From Pseudomonadota bacterium (GTDB lineage Bacteria > Chloroflexota > UBA6077 > JAJPHF01), in contig JAJPHF010000013.1 in NCBI GenBank assembly GCA_021325365.1, forward strand, positions 43,220 through 107,219: DNA of 64,000 bases. The letters are read 5' to 3'. A model generated the notes under the pieces. That model ran no database searches. It had not been told where the DNA came from and saw nothing but the letters and a program-made list of their open reading frames with translations. The position numbers and the translations under genes were made by a program. Every line of letters begins with the position of its first letter. Within the stretch, counting starts at the first letter, position 1. Of the stretch, positions 8,325-19,154 are shown one piece after another.

Positions 8325-9530
8325 ATGGCAACGCAGACGGCGACCAAGTACGACGTGGGCGGCGTCCTGCTCGACCGCCCGTTCAAGATCCGGCGGCTCG
8401 GCCACTTCGGCCTGAACGTGCGCGACGTCGAGCCGATGGCCCGCTTCTACCTCGACCTGCTTGGCTTCCGTCGCTCCGACGCCTCGGGCGGTGGCGGCTT
8501 CTTCTCGCGCTACGGCAGCGACCACCACGCGCTCGTCATCTTCCACAAGGAAGCCGCTGACAAGCAGCTGCTCGCCTCGCCCACGGGGCCGCGCCACTTC
8601 CGTCCCGAGAACACCATCAACCAGCTCACCTTCCAGGTCCAGAGCCGCCGCGAGGTAGTCGACGCCACGCAGTACTTCCACGACCGCGGCGTGGACGTGA
8701 ACCGCGAGGGACGCGCCGGCGGCCCCGGCTCGAACTGGCACCTCTACGTGTACGATCCCGACGACCAGATCGTCGAGCTGTACTACGGCATCGAGCAGAT
8801 CGGCTGGGACGGCTACAGCAAGCCCGTGGACATGCGGCCTGGCGGCCAGCAGGCCGCGGCGCCCGCGCCGCAGCCCCCGGAGTACGAGGAGGTCGAGCAG
8901 GCGCTGGCCCGCGGCGGCAGCCCGATGACCGGCTACCGCCACGTCGAGGCGCGGCCCGCCACCTACGACGTGGACGGCATCCTCCTGCCGCGGCCGTTCA
9001 AGATCACCAAGATCGGCCCGGTTAAGCTGTTCGTGGACGACCTGGCGGCCGCCGAGCGCTTCTACCGCGACGTGCTCGGCTTCATCCCGACCGAGGACGT
9101 GATCTGGCAGGGCGAGCGCTGCGTCTTCCTGCGCTGCGACACCGAGCACCACACAATCGGCCTCTTCCCGAAGGCCTGCCGCGACAAGCTCGGCCTCAGT
9201 CCCCACACCTCGGCCATGTCGTTCGGCATGCAGGTCGCAAACTACCGCCAGCTGAAAGACGCCGTGCGCTTCCTGCGCGAGCAGGGCGTGCGCGTCGAGA
9301 CGGACCGCGTGCCGCCCGAGCTACACCCCGGCGTCGACTACGCGGCCTACGCTTTCGATCCCGACGGCCACTGCCTGGAGCTGTACTACTACATGGAGCA
9401 GGTCGGCTGGGACGGCCGAGTGCGGCCCGCGGCGCAGCGCCGCGCGGTCGATCCCCACAACTGGCCCGAGACGCTGGAGCCGCTCTCCGACACGTTCATG
9501 GGCGAGCCTTTCCTGGGCCCCTGGGCCTAG
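8325..9530 (+). CDS. Two-domain VOC (vicinal oxygen chelate) protein, extradiol dioxygenase-like
   Basis: This 401-residue protein holds two VOC modules (about 15-160 and 215-365), each introduced by a similar YDVxGxLLxRPFKI segment, indicating internal duplication. Module 1 has a full metal set: His in RLGHFGLNV, His in DHHALVIFH and Glu in QIVELYYG. Module 2 keeps EHHTIGLF and CLELYYYME, but the first His is replaced in KIGPVKLFVDD, so it may not bind metal. VOC members cleave catechols or isomerise and ligate other substrates; the exact reaction is unknown. ATG at 8325 follows GAAGGGAACGTC. Confidence 0.88.
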   Translation: MATQTATKYDVGGVLLDRPFKIRRLGHFGLNVRDVEPMARFYLDLLGFRRSDASGGGGFFSRYGSDHHALVIFHKEAADKQLLASPTGPRHFRPENTINQLTFQVQSRREVVDATQYFHDRGVDVNREGRAGGPGSNWHLYVYDPDDQIVELYYGIEQIGWDGYSKPVDMRPGGQQAAAPAPQPPEYEEVEQALARGGSPMTGYRHVEARPATYDVDGILLPRPFKITKIGPVKLFVDDLAAAERFYRDVLGFIPTEDVIWQGERCVFLRCDTEHHTIGLFPKACRDKLGLSPHTSAMSFGMQVANYRQLKDAVRFLREQGVRVETDRVPPELHPGVDYAAYAFDPDGHCLELYYYMEQVGWDGRVRPAAQRRAVDPHNWPETLEPLSDTFMGEPFLGPWA

Positions 9531-9696
9531 CGCTCCACTGAGGAGGGAGCGTTTCAAAGGATTACGTAGGGCGGAGTCTCGTCCCCTTGCCGCCCGGTTG
9601 CGGCCGCCGACCGTCGGCCGGCGGGGGACGCGCCCCGGCTGGTGCCTCCAGTTGAGAAATCCATGCGGTAGCTGGCGCGTGAAGGGAGCAAAGGCG

Positions 9697-10134
9697 ATGG
9701 CACCGAAGGTCACGGAGCTGAACCACTGGACGCTGGTCAGCTCGGACATCCCGCGTACCGTGCAGTTCTACGTCGACGGGCTCGGCGCCACGCAGCTCGA
9801 GCGCGAGTTCCCGACCGGCGTCGCGCTGGGCAACACGGTGATCGACATCTTTCCCGCGACCGACGACCAGCGCCCCATGCCGGGCTCGCTCGGCCAGCAC
9901 CACGCCTACACGATTCGGCTCGAAGACTACGACGAGTGGGCCGAGCACCTGCGCGCGCGAGGGGCGCCGGTGCGCCTGGCCTGCCACGGGCCGCGTCTTA
10001 TGACAATGTATACGCAGGACCCCGACGGCTACCATATCGAGCTGGTGGTCGAGTTCGAGAACGCCGCCGACGGCCAGCGCGAGATCGAGAAGCGCGGCAT
10101 CAAGCGCTTCAGCCTCCCCGGCCGCCCCGGCTAG
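9697..10134 (+). CDS. Single-domain VOC family protein
   Basis: This 145-residue glyoxalase/dioxygenase-fold protein carries the three expected metal ligands: His in ELNHWTLVSSDI, His in QHHAYTIRL and Glu in YHIELVVEFEN. One such module usually dimerises to build two active sites. The start ATG at 9697 follows AAGGGAGCAAAGGCG. It lies downstream of the two-module VOC gene in the same direction and upstream of the selenoprotein, separated from the latter by tandem repeats. Likely role: processing of an oxygenated or ring-cleaved intermediate. Confidence 0.88.
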   Translation: MAPKVTELNHWTLVSSDIPRTVQFYVDGLGATQLEREFPTGVALGNTVIDIFPATDDQRPMPGSLGQHHAYTIRLEDYDEWAEHLRARGAPVRLACHGPRLMTMYTQDPDGYHIELVVEFENAADGQREIEKRGIKRFSLPGRPG

Positions 10135-10156
10135 CCCGGCGGCCAGGGGATGTCCC

Positions 10157-10326
10157 GGGGGTGCAGGAGCGTTCCCCTGCCGGGGGCCTGGGAGGTATCC
10201 CCCTCGTCCTCGTCCCTGGGGGTGCAGGAGCGTTCCCCTGCCGGGGACCTGGGAGGTATCCCCCTCGTCCTCGTCCCTGGGGGTGCAGGGGCGCTCCCCT
10301 GCCGGGGGGCTTGGGGGGTGTCCCCC
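10157..10326. repeat. Three tandem copies of a 61-bp C/G-run repeat
   Basis: Copies begin at 10157, 10218 and 10279, exactly 61 bp apart. Each starts GGGGGTGCAGG; copies 1 and 2 end in CTCGTCCTCGTCCCT, while copy 3 diverges near 10310. Each unit contains a hairpin of GCAGG with CCCTGC. The array fills the spacer between the VOC gene and the selenoprotein gene. Confidence 0.85.
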
Positions 10327-10401
10327 CACCGGCCCTCCCTATTTTCTCTCCCCCAGGATTGGGGGGCCGGGGGGGCAAACAGCAAGCGCGGGAGGTGCGC
10401 G

Positions 10402-12090
10402 GTGGTAGACATGCAGCTCGGTACAGGTACGACGAACCAGGCGCCGGACAGCGACAAGCTGACCGTCCTCAACCCGATGGGCTATCCGCCGAAGGTCAGC
10501 CCGAAGGCGCTGGCGCCGCGGCTGGACAGCCTCAACGGCAAGACCATTTTCCTGGTAGACTGCCGCTTCGATGACTCCGACGTGTTCCTCGGACAAGTGC
10601 AGGCGTGGTTCGCCGAGCACCTGCCGCAGGTGGAGACGCGGCTCGTGCGGCTCTCCAGCGTCTACACGCGCGACGACCCCGCGACCTGGGAGCATATCCG
10701 CGCGAATGGCGCCGCCGCACTCCTCGGCGTCGGCCACTGAAGCACCTGTGCGCCGGCGGTCGCCGTGCACGCGATGACCCTCGAGAGCAAGTACGGGGTG
10801 CCCACGGTCGCCTTCCACACCGACGTCTTCGAGAAGGTCGTGCGGTCGGTGACACGGGTGAACGGCATGCCCCGCATGCGCTTCGCCTTCGTGCCCCAGC
10901 CCGTCATGGGCAAGAGCCCCGCCGAGCTGCGCGCCTACGTGAACGGCAACGACCCGATCAGCGGCCGGCCCGTCATGCAGGAAGTCATCGAGGGCCTCAC
11001 TCGCCCCTTCGACGCCGAGGACCGGCAGCAGGCCACCTGGGAGCGCTCGACGCCCCGCCTGGTCGAGCCCGACACCGAGGCGAACCTGCACCAGCTCTTC
11101 CTTGCCAACGACTGGACCGACAAGCTGCCGATCGTCCTGCCTACCGAGGAGCGCGTGGCGGAGATGCTGGCTCACACCAGCCACCGGCCCGACGAGGTGG
11201 TCGGCCACATGCGCTCGACGCACTTTCGCGAGCCCTGGGAGTACACCGTCGAGAAGGTCGCCGTCAACGCCGTCATGGCCGGCGCGCGCCCCGAGTACTT
11301 CCCCGTCATCCTGGCGCTCGCCGCGACGGGCGTCTCGGCCCGCGGCAGCTCCAGCAGCTCGATGGCGACGATGGTCGTCGTGAACGGCCCAGTGCGCCAC
11401 GAGATCAGCATGAATGCGGGCACCGGCGCGATGGGGCCATACAACCACGCCAACGCCACCATCGGCCGCGCCTACAGCCTGCTCTCGCAGAACGGCCAGG
11501 GCGGCTCGACGCCCGGGCTCAGCTACATGGGCTCACAGGGCAACGCCTACGGCTACGCCGGCATCACTTTCGCCGAGAACGAGGAGCGCAGCCCGTGGGC
11601 GCCGTTCCACGTCCAGCACGGCTTCCAGCCCGGCGACAGCACCATCAGCGTGTTCAGCGGCTGCCGCCACACCGCCTTCACGCTCGGCCTGCGCGAGCGC
11701 CACTGGCGCGAGCACGTGCGCAACATGCTGCGCGGCATGGACCCACAGTCGCCACCGACGCTGCTGCTCGACCCGATCACCGCGCGCCAGTTCGTCGACC
11801 GGGGCGGCTTCGACACGCCGGCGAAGCTGATCCAGTGGCTGCACGAGAACGCGCTGATGCCCGCCGGCGAGTATTGGGACTACCAGCTCGTGCAGAACTA
11901 CATCTACCCGCGCGCCACCTTCGGCGAGGAGCCCTACGCGACGATGCTCAAGGCCGCGCCCGACGAGCTGATCCGCATGTGGCAGCCGCGGGACATCCAC
12001 GTCGTCGTGGTCGGCGGCGAGACGAACGGCTACTGGCGCATTATGGGCGCGCGCTACGAGAAGACCGTCTCCGTCGACGCCTGGCGGTAG
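10402..12090 (+). CDS. UGSC-family selenoprotein with in-frame UGA (Sec113)
   Basis: I read one 562-residue protein through TGA at 10738-10740. Before the UGA the frame ends AALLGVGH and after it continues STCAPAVAVHAMTLE in the same frame. This gives a GVGH-Sec-STC motif like the GVGD-Sec-GSC site that names the UGSC family; Sec113 and Cys116 would form a U-x-x-C redox pair. The N-terminal domain (LNPMG, LAPRLDSLNGKTIFLVD) and the post-UGA GVPTVAFHTDVFEKVVRSV are continuous family features. The C-terminal 380 residues (GARPEYFPVILA, GCRHTAF, VVVVGGETNGYW) are an extra domain of unknown role. GTG at 10402 follows GGAGGTG; ATG at 10411 is the alternative. A TrxR-like gene follows after 6 bp. 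Confidence 0.85.
10738..10770 (+). promoter_or_regulatory. Putative bacterial SECIS element just after the UGA codon
   Basis: Directly 3' of TGA (10738-10740) the RNA can fold into a lower stem GUGC/GCAC (10748-10751 with 10767-10770), a small internal loop, and an upper stem CGGC/GCCG (10754-10757 with 10762-10765). The apical loop is GGUC (10758-10761). The GGU in the loop lies 17 nt after the UGA, close to the spacing and loop sequence of the known E. coli fdhF SECIS. GC-rich coding DNA forms hairpins easily, so it supports rather than proves Sec insertion. Confidence 0.65.
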
Positions 12091-12096
12091 GCCACC

Positions 12097-13038
12097 GTGG
12101 CCGAGCTAGGCAACTATGACATTGTCGTCGTCGGGGCGGGGCTGGCGGGCCTGACGGCCGGGCTGTTCGCCGCGCGCCAGGGCCGCGCCACGCTGGTGCT
12201 GGAGGCGCAGGTGCCCGGCGGGCACCTGGTGAACATCCACCAGATCGAGGACTACCCCGGCTTCCCGGAGGGCGTGGCCGGCTACGAGCTATGCCCGCTC
12301 GTGCAGGAGCAGGCCGCGAATCAGGGCGCCGAGTTCCAGCTAGCCGCGGTGGAGCGCGTCGAGCCGGCCGACGGCGGCTGGCGCGTCCTGACCGCCGACG
12401 GCGCGTGCCAGGCGCGCGCCGTCATCGTCGCCAGCGGTTCGCGCCCCCGGGCGCTCGGCGTCCCCGGCGAGGAGCGGCTGTTCGGGCGTGGCGTCAGCCA
12501 CTGCGCATCGTGCGACGGCGCCTTCGTGCGCGGCGGCACGGTGGGCGTCGTCGGCGGCGGAGACTCGGCGCTGCAAGAGGCGCTCGCGCTCAGTGAGTAC
12601 GCGGCGCGCGTGCTCGTCCTCCATCGCGGCGCTAGCCTCGCGGCCCAACAGACCTACCAGGAGCGCGTGCTGGCGCACCCGGCGACCGAGGTGCGTTGCG
12701 GCGTCGTGGTCGAGGAGGTGCTGGGCGAGCAGGCGGTGAGCGGCGTGCGCCTGCGCGATGCCCCGGGCGCTGAGTCGACGCTAGAGCTAGCCGGCCTCTT
12801 CGTCTACGTCGGTCTCGCGCCCAACACCGACTGCCTGCGCGACCTGGGCGTACTCGCCCCCGGCGGCCGCGTGCCGACCGACGCCTGGATGCGCACGCCC
12901 CTGCCGGGCCTGCTCGCCGCCGGCGACGTGCGTGCCGACTCCGCGGCCCAGGCGATCACCGCCGCGGGCGACGGCGCTACCGCAGCCCTCGCCGCCCACC
13001 GCTACCTCGCCGATGGCGCCTGGCGGCCGCATCCCTAG
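12097..13038 (+). CDS. Thioredoxin-reductase-like FAD/NAD(P) flavoprotein
   Basis: This 313-residue protein has the low-molecular-weight TrxR plan: FAD motif VVGAGLAGLTAG (about 10-22), redox CxxC in SHCASCDGAF (about residues 136-139), NAD(P) motif VGVVGGGDSALQEA, and the C-terminal FAD motif PGLLAAGDVR. The CASCDGAF spacing matches genuine TrxR (CATCDG). It reduces a disulfide or selenenylsulfide partner with NAD(P)H. It begins 6 bp after the selenoprotein, so that protein is the obvious candidate substrate (inference). Length is typical. Confidence 0.93.
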   Translation: MAELGNYDIVVVGAGLAGLTAGLFAARQGRATLVLEAQVPGGHLVNIHQIEDYPGFPEGVAGYELCPLVQEQAANQGAEFQLAAVERVEPADGGWRVLTADGACQARAVIVASGSRPRALGVPGEERLFGRGVSHCASCDGAFVRGGTVGVVGGGDSALQEALALSEYAARVLVLHRGASLAAQQTYQERVLAHPATEVRCGVVVEEVLGEQAVSGVRLRDAPGAESTLELAGLFVYVGLAPNTDCLRDLGVLAPGGRVPTDAWMRTPLPGLLAAGDVRADSAAQAITAAGDGATAALAAHRYLADGAWRPHP

Positions 13039-13096
13039 CGCCGCGCCTCTGGTGGCGCGAGGCGCCTCCCGCCGCCCCGGTTCAGGTCGGGCCTGC

Positions 13097-13732
13097 TCAC
13101 GTGCGGCGCTTCTTCATCGTGCCGTCCCATTCGGCGAGCGGCCCCGACTGCCACGACCAATCCGGCCCGAGCCGCTCGTGGCCGGGGAGAGCCGCGCGTC
13201 CGGCCGCCCACTGGAGCGTCGTCCAGTCGTCGCTCCCGGGCGGCGCCCAGGGGCACAGCCGTCGCAGGATGCGCCCGGCGAGGTCGCCGGGCGGCTCGTA
13301 GGGCAGGCCGAGCGCCGCCGCGATGTCCGCCGTATGGATCAGCATCTCCACGCTGCTAATCGCCGCGAAGCCGCTCGCGTCGGCCATCCCCGTGGGGTGC
13401 CAGCCGCGCGCCTCGGCCGGCGTGGCCCGCGCGATCGTCGCCAGGATCAGAGCGTTCGCCGGGATGACCCGCAGCAGGTCGGCCACGGGCGGCGGCGCGT
13501 CGCCCGCGCGGAAGCTCGGCCGCCGCTCCGTCGCGCGGGTGACCAGGTGCGTGGCATGGAACAGCGGCGCCTCGGCCATGTGCTGTAGCGTGCGGTGGCA
13601 CGACCACTCCAGGTCGCGCGCCAGCACGCGCCAGTCCGCGTCCAGCGCCGGCGCCAGCGCCTCGCAGCCTAGCGTCGCCGCCGCCACCAGGTCGTCAGGA
13701 GTGAACTCCCGCCGCGTCGTTGCCGCCGTCAT
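13097..13732 (-). CDS. DinB/maleylpyruvate-isomerase-like four-helix protein
   Basis: The 211-residue protein resembles the DinB-like N-terminal domain of mycothiol-dependent maleylpyruvate isomerases. It has DLEWSCHRTLQHMAE with a metal-type His, HATHLV, and SVEMLIHTADIAAALGLPYEPP with a second His, the usual LIHTxDIAxAxG signature. Such proteins coordinate one metal through three His in a four-helix bundle and often transfer or handle low-molecular-weight thiols. The specific substrate is unknown. It converges with the TrxR-like gene. Confidence 0.75.
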   Translation of the reverse strand: MTAATTRREFTPDDLVAAATLGCEALAPALDADWRVLARDLEWSCHRTLQHMAEAPLFHATHLVTRATERRPSFRAGDAPPPVADLLRVIPANALILATIARATPAEARGWHPTGMADASGFAAISSVEMLIHTADIAAALGLPYEPPGDLAGRILRRLCPWAPPGSDDWTTLQWAAGRAALPGHERLGPDWSWQSGPLAEWDGTMKKRRT

Positions 13733-14209
13733 GTTCGCCTCCTCTCACGCCGAACCGGCCATCGGCGCGATTATGGCACGCCGCCCACCCAAGCCGCTGC
13801 CCGCCGGCGAATCTTGACAGCGTCGCCGCCGAGGCGCCAACCCGCGAGCGGGCCGGCGCCTCGGCGGCGAATCGCACCACGTATCTAGAGAAGGTCTGGG
13901 ACAGCGATGCCCGGAGTCGCGGGGTGCATGGCGGGTGCCTCGCGCCGGGAGTCTGGACAGCCTACGGCGAGGCCCCACGTGACACACTCGGCCCCCGGCG
14001 CTGGGCCGGCACCGAGACGGCCACCGCCTGGGACGGCAAGCGGCAAGATGGAGGGCGGGTTGCCTTCGGGCGAGCGCGCCGCACGGGCGCTCGTCGCCCC
14101 GGGCTATCCCGCGCTTCGCGGACGAAATCTCCCAGGCTCCTCGGCGCCAGCACTCGCATGGCCGGCCGGGGCGCCTGTCGGCGCGGGTGGAGTTAGACCG
14201 CGCACTCGC
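13733..14209. other. 477-bp spacer without recognisable gene
   Basis: Apart from the 48-bp perfect stem-loop at 13823-13870 I see only GC-rich frames with random-like composition. An upstream site for the minus-strand DinB-like gene must lie near 13740-13760. Confidence 0.5.
13823..13870. repeat. Perfect 16-bp inverted repeat with nested hairpin
   Basis: TCGCCGCCGAGGCGCC (13823-13838) is the exact reverse complement of 13855-13870. The 16-nt loop itself pairs (CCCGC with GCGGG). There is no T-run on either side, so a conventional intrinsic terminator is unlikely. It may be a cruciform or a protein-binding site near the start of the DinB-like gene. Confidence 0.75.
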
Positions 14210-14479
14210 TCAATAGTCCAGATAGGCCATCGACGGCAGCGCCAGCAGTACCAGCGCGCCGGCCCGGATTCGCTCCACGTCCGTGCGGAGCGGGTTCGGC
14301 GGCGGCACCTGCGCCAGGACCTCGTCGGACAGGCGCGCAACCTCTTGGAGGTGACGGCGCGTCTGCATGAGATCACGGCGCAGGCATCCCACCTTCGCCG
14401 CTACGGACTCCAGCAATCCCTCCAGCAAGATCAGTTCGACAGCGGCATCGATGGCATCGGCGCTGGCTGGTTCCTCCAT
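14210..14479 (-). CDS. Small uncharacterised helical protein (89 aa)
   Basis: I do not recognise this protein. Its composition is protein-like rather than that of a random GC frame: MEEPASADAIDAAVELIL, then a long amphipathic helix region with LRRDLMQTRRHLQEVARLSDEVL, and a hydrophobic end ALVLLALPSMAYLDY. A good Shine-Dalgarno, GGGAGG, lies six bases before the ATG. It stands alone between the DinB-like gene and the divergent Fur gene. No signal peptide is seen, though the last 20 residues could touch a membrane. Confidence 0.65.
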   Translation of the reverse strand: MEEPASADAIDAAVELILLEGLLESVAAKVGCLRRDLMQTRRHLQEVARLSDEVLAQVPPPNPLRTDVERIRAGALVLLALPSMAYLDY

Positions 14480-14687
14480 TCACGGCCTCCCTAAGGCCCA
14501 CGCGGCGCAACATCATAGCCCGGGACCCAAGGCACCTGCGAGCCTGGCCACGGCGGGCCCGAGACCAGCTCACGAAGCAAGCGCAGCGCGCGACCGCGCT
14601 CCTCCTACCCGCCGGGGCTGCAGTGGCCGAGCCTCGGCGGGACAGGGTGGCGCGAGATGGATACACGTTAGCAACACCGACTCGCTA

Positions 14688-14716
14688 TTGACAAGGCCGC
14701 GATGGGCTGGTAATCT
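14688..14716 (+). promoter_or_regulatory. Strong sigma-70-type promoter for the first Fur gene
   Basis: TTGACA at 14688-14693 and TAATCT at 14711-14716 are separated by an optimal 17 bp. Transcription would start near 14724, inside the AT-rich patch that may hold the operator. Confidence 0.7.
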
Positions 14717-14740
14717 GGGCTCATCGATAATGGTTCGCTT

Positions 14741-14762
14741 CTAAAATTAGTTGGCAATTTAA
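14741..14762. promoter_or_regulatory. Candidate Fur/PerR-type operator
   Basis: The patch CTAAAATTAG TTGGCAATTT contains the inverted repeat AAATT and AATTT, set in GC-rich surroundings just downstream of the promoter. Fur-family boxes are AT-rich dyads of similar size. The match to the PerR consensus is weak, so this rests on position and composition. Confidence 0.3.
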
Positions 14763-14839
14763 GTTGGTAGCGGGCTCGGGAAGGAGCGTGCTAGCAGCTT
14801 GGGGAACGTACAGGTCGCGCGGCAGAGGCGAGCGCAACC

Positions 14840-15388
14840 GTGATGTCCAGTGGGCAGCGCTACGCTGAGCTGGTGCGAGCGCTGGAGCGTGGTGGGTATC
14901 GGCTCACGCCGCAGCGTGAGGCGGTGCTGCGCGTCCTGGCTTACACCTCGCAGCATCCCAGCGCCGAGCAGATCTATGATCAGGCGCGCGAGCACTGCCA
15001 CTTGACTAGCCGGGCAACCGTGTACAACACGATGAGCGTGCTCAAGGAGCTCGGCGAAGTCGAGGACCTCGACCTCGTTGGCCTCGGCCACCGCTACGGC
15101 GCCCATTCGCCGGGGCAGCACGCGCACCTAATATGTACGCGCTGCAGCCGCATCGACGACTACGACAGCCCCGAGCTGCGCATGGTGCTGGCTGCCACGG
15201 TGGTGGCCAGTGGCTACCACAACACCTATTGCCGCCTGGACGTGTACGGCGAATGCCCGGCGTGCCAGGGGCAAGAGGGCCATTCCGAACCGGTCCGTGC
15301 CCGGCGCGATTCGCCGCCGGGTGACGCCGCTACACGGAGGAAGGTGGGAGGCGGCGCGCCGCCAGCAGGGGCAGGCTCACCAGTCTAG
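14840..15388 (+). CDS. Fur-family metalloregulator (PerR/Fur-like), first copy
   Basis: This 182-residue protein has a Fur winged-helix domain (GYRLTPQREAVLRVL, then SRATVYNTMSVLKELGEV), a metal and dimer region HAHLICTRCSRIDDY and a second CxxC in GECPACQG. The two CxxC pairs are the structural zinc site; His residues of the HAHL type form the sensing site. Residues after about 150 are a low-complexity tail. The start is GTG 14840 or ATG 14843. It lies upstream of a furA remnant and katG, so control of peroxide defence is likely (inference). Confidence 0.9.
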   Translation: MMSSGQRYAELVRALERGGYRLTPQREAVLRVLAYTSQHPSAEQIYDQAREHCHLTSRATVYNTMSVLKELGEVEDLDLVGLGHRYGAHSPGQHAHLICTRCSRIDDYDSPELRMVLAATVVASGYHNTYCRLDVYGECPACQGQEGHSEPVRARRDSPPGDAATRRKVGGGAPPAGAGSPV

Positions 15389-15439
15389 GGTGGACAGTGC
15401 GCAGGTAGGGGTACCGGCTCGCCGGACCCTGCCGCCGCT

Positions 15440-18113
<2,674 letters not shown>

Positions 18114-18134
18114 GTTCGTTACCAACACCGTTGC

Positions 18135-18180
18135 AGCAAAGCGCGGGCTACCCTCTGCGGTTGGCCCGCGCTTTGCTATT
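18135..18180 (+). terminator. Hairpin terminator after katG
   Basis: A perfect 14-bp stem, AGCAAAGCGCGGGC (18135-18148) with 18164-18177, is extended by ACC/GGT inside the loop. It starts 22 bp after the katG stop. The T-run is short (ATT), so efficiency may be moderate. Confidence 0.75.
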
Positions 18181-18573
18181 GACGGGGGGACGTACCGAGT
18201 CAGCAGGCCACGCGCACGTTGTGAGAGAGAGGCGCCGGCATGGCCCGCAGACATCGCGGTCGCCCCGAGTACGTATGATACGCGTCAAACTGGGCAAACG
18301 ACCGCCATCGCGGCCATTCGGATTGTCATCGTCGCCATCCCCCTGCGCCTCATCGATACTGGATTGCTGGTGCAGGTTGCCTGGCTGCTCACCGCCTGGG
18401 GGCTAGCAGGTGTCGTGTACGCGCCCCGGACCATCGCCGAGTCCAGCGCCGAAGCGGGCAGCGCCACGACGCCAGTAGAGCGCTTGCTGGAATGTCAAGG
18501 ATGATGAGAGAATCAATTAGCGCGATGATGTCTCTGTAACGATGTGGTTCAGGCAGGGAGGGTGAGCTGGAGC
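18181..18573 (+). other. Spacer with a possible remnant of a small membrane protein
   Basis: From about 18270 to the TGA at 18502-18504 one frame reads like two membrane helices: AIAAIRIVIVAIPLRL and VQVAWLLTAWGLAGVVYAP, then a polar tail with TIAESS and TPVERLL. It has no ATG, GTG or TTG in frame upstream within the spacer, so it is either broken or a chance frame. The rest, up to the second Fur gene, shows nothing recognisable. Confidence 0.3.
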
Positions 18574-19026
18574 GTGGATAAGGAGCAGCGCCTGAAGCAG
18601 CTCGTCGGCCGGCTCCGCGAGCATGGACACCGCATGACCCCTCAGCGGATGGCCGTGCTCCAGGAGTTACTGCGGACCGACCGGCATCCAAGCGTGGAAG
18701 AGATCTATCGCGCGCTTCAGCCGACGTACCCGATGATGAGCCTTGCCACCGTGTACAAGACCGTGGCGACACTGAAAGACCTCGGCGAAGTGCTGGAATT
18801 GGAATTCAGCGACGGGCACAATCGCTACGACGCCTGGATGCCGCAGCCGCATCCCCACCTGATCTGCCGCGACTGTAACCGCATCGAAGATCACCCGATT
18901 GACGAGCTAGATCGACTGATGACCGACGCGGCGATGCAAAGCGGCTATCAGCTACTTTCCATGCGCCTCGACCTCTACGGGATTTGCGGCCAGTGCAGCG
19001 GAAGCGCCACGCCAGCTCCCGCGTAG
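18574..19026 (+). CDS. Fur-family metalloregulator, second copy
   Basis: This protein of about 150 residues has a complete Fur layout: HRMTPQRMAVLQELL, SLATVYKTVATLKDLGEV, a PHPHLICRDCNRIEDHP metal region, and a final CGQC pair. It resembles PerR more than Zur because of the Asp/His-rich DAWMPQPHPHL segment. GTG at 18574 is preferred because GGGAGGGTG lies about nine bases upstream; GTG at 18562 and 18544 are alternatives. It follows katG in the same direction but beyond the terminator hairpin, so it is probably transcribed separately. Confidence 0.9.
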   Translation: MDKEQRLKQLVGRLREHGHRMTPQRMAVLQELLRTDRHPSVEEIYRALQPTYPMMSLATVYKTVATLKDLGEVLELEFSDGHNRYDAWMPQPHPHLICRDCNRIEDHPIDELDRLMTDAAMQSGYQLLSMRLDLYGICGQCSGSATPAPA

Positions 19027-19154
19027 CATCGACGCAAGAGAGCTTCAGCTCCGGCTTCCTCCAAGCGCGCCACGGCCTACCGACGTTCGCCCACGCCAGG
19101 TAGAACCGAGGCGAGCGTTTAGCAGGCGGGCGGCGGCGGAGCGCCGCGCGCCGG

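Larger units (their letters stand above)
14480..14839. other. 360-bp intergenic region upstream of the Fur gene
   Basis: It holds a good promoter (14688-14716) and an unusually AT-rich patch (about 14721-14765) for this genome. No coding sequence is recognisable in it. Confidence 0.6.

Noticed and set aside
10157..10326. CRISPR array
   Set aside because: The 61-bp units are directly tandem with no variable spacers, and no cas genes are present.
10150..10401. Upstream extension of the selenoprotein frame through the tandem repeats
   Set aside because: The added residues only translate the 61-bp repeats; GTG 10402 has a proper Shine-Dalgarno and matches the family start.
10738..10740. TGA as a true stop making a pseudogene
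   Set aside because: Both sides are intact, in the same frame, and meet exactly at a motif where the family carries Sec or Cys; no other damage is visible.
10605..12119. 504-residue alternative frame across the selenoprotein
   Set aside because: Arg/His/Pro-rich shadow of the UGSC reading frame, without any family features.
18270..18504. Intact membrane-protein gene
   Set aside because: The hydrophobic frame lacks any usual start codon in the spacer; listed only as a possible remnant.
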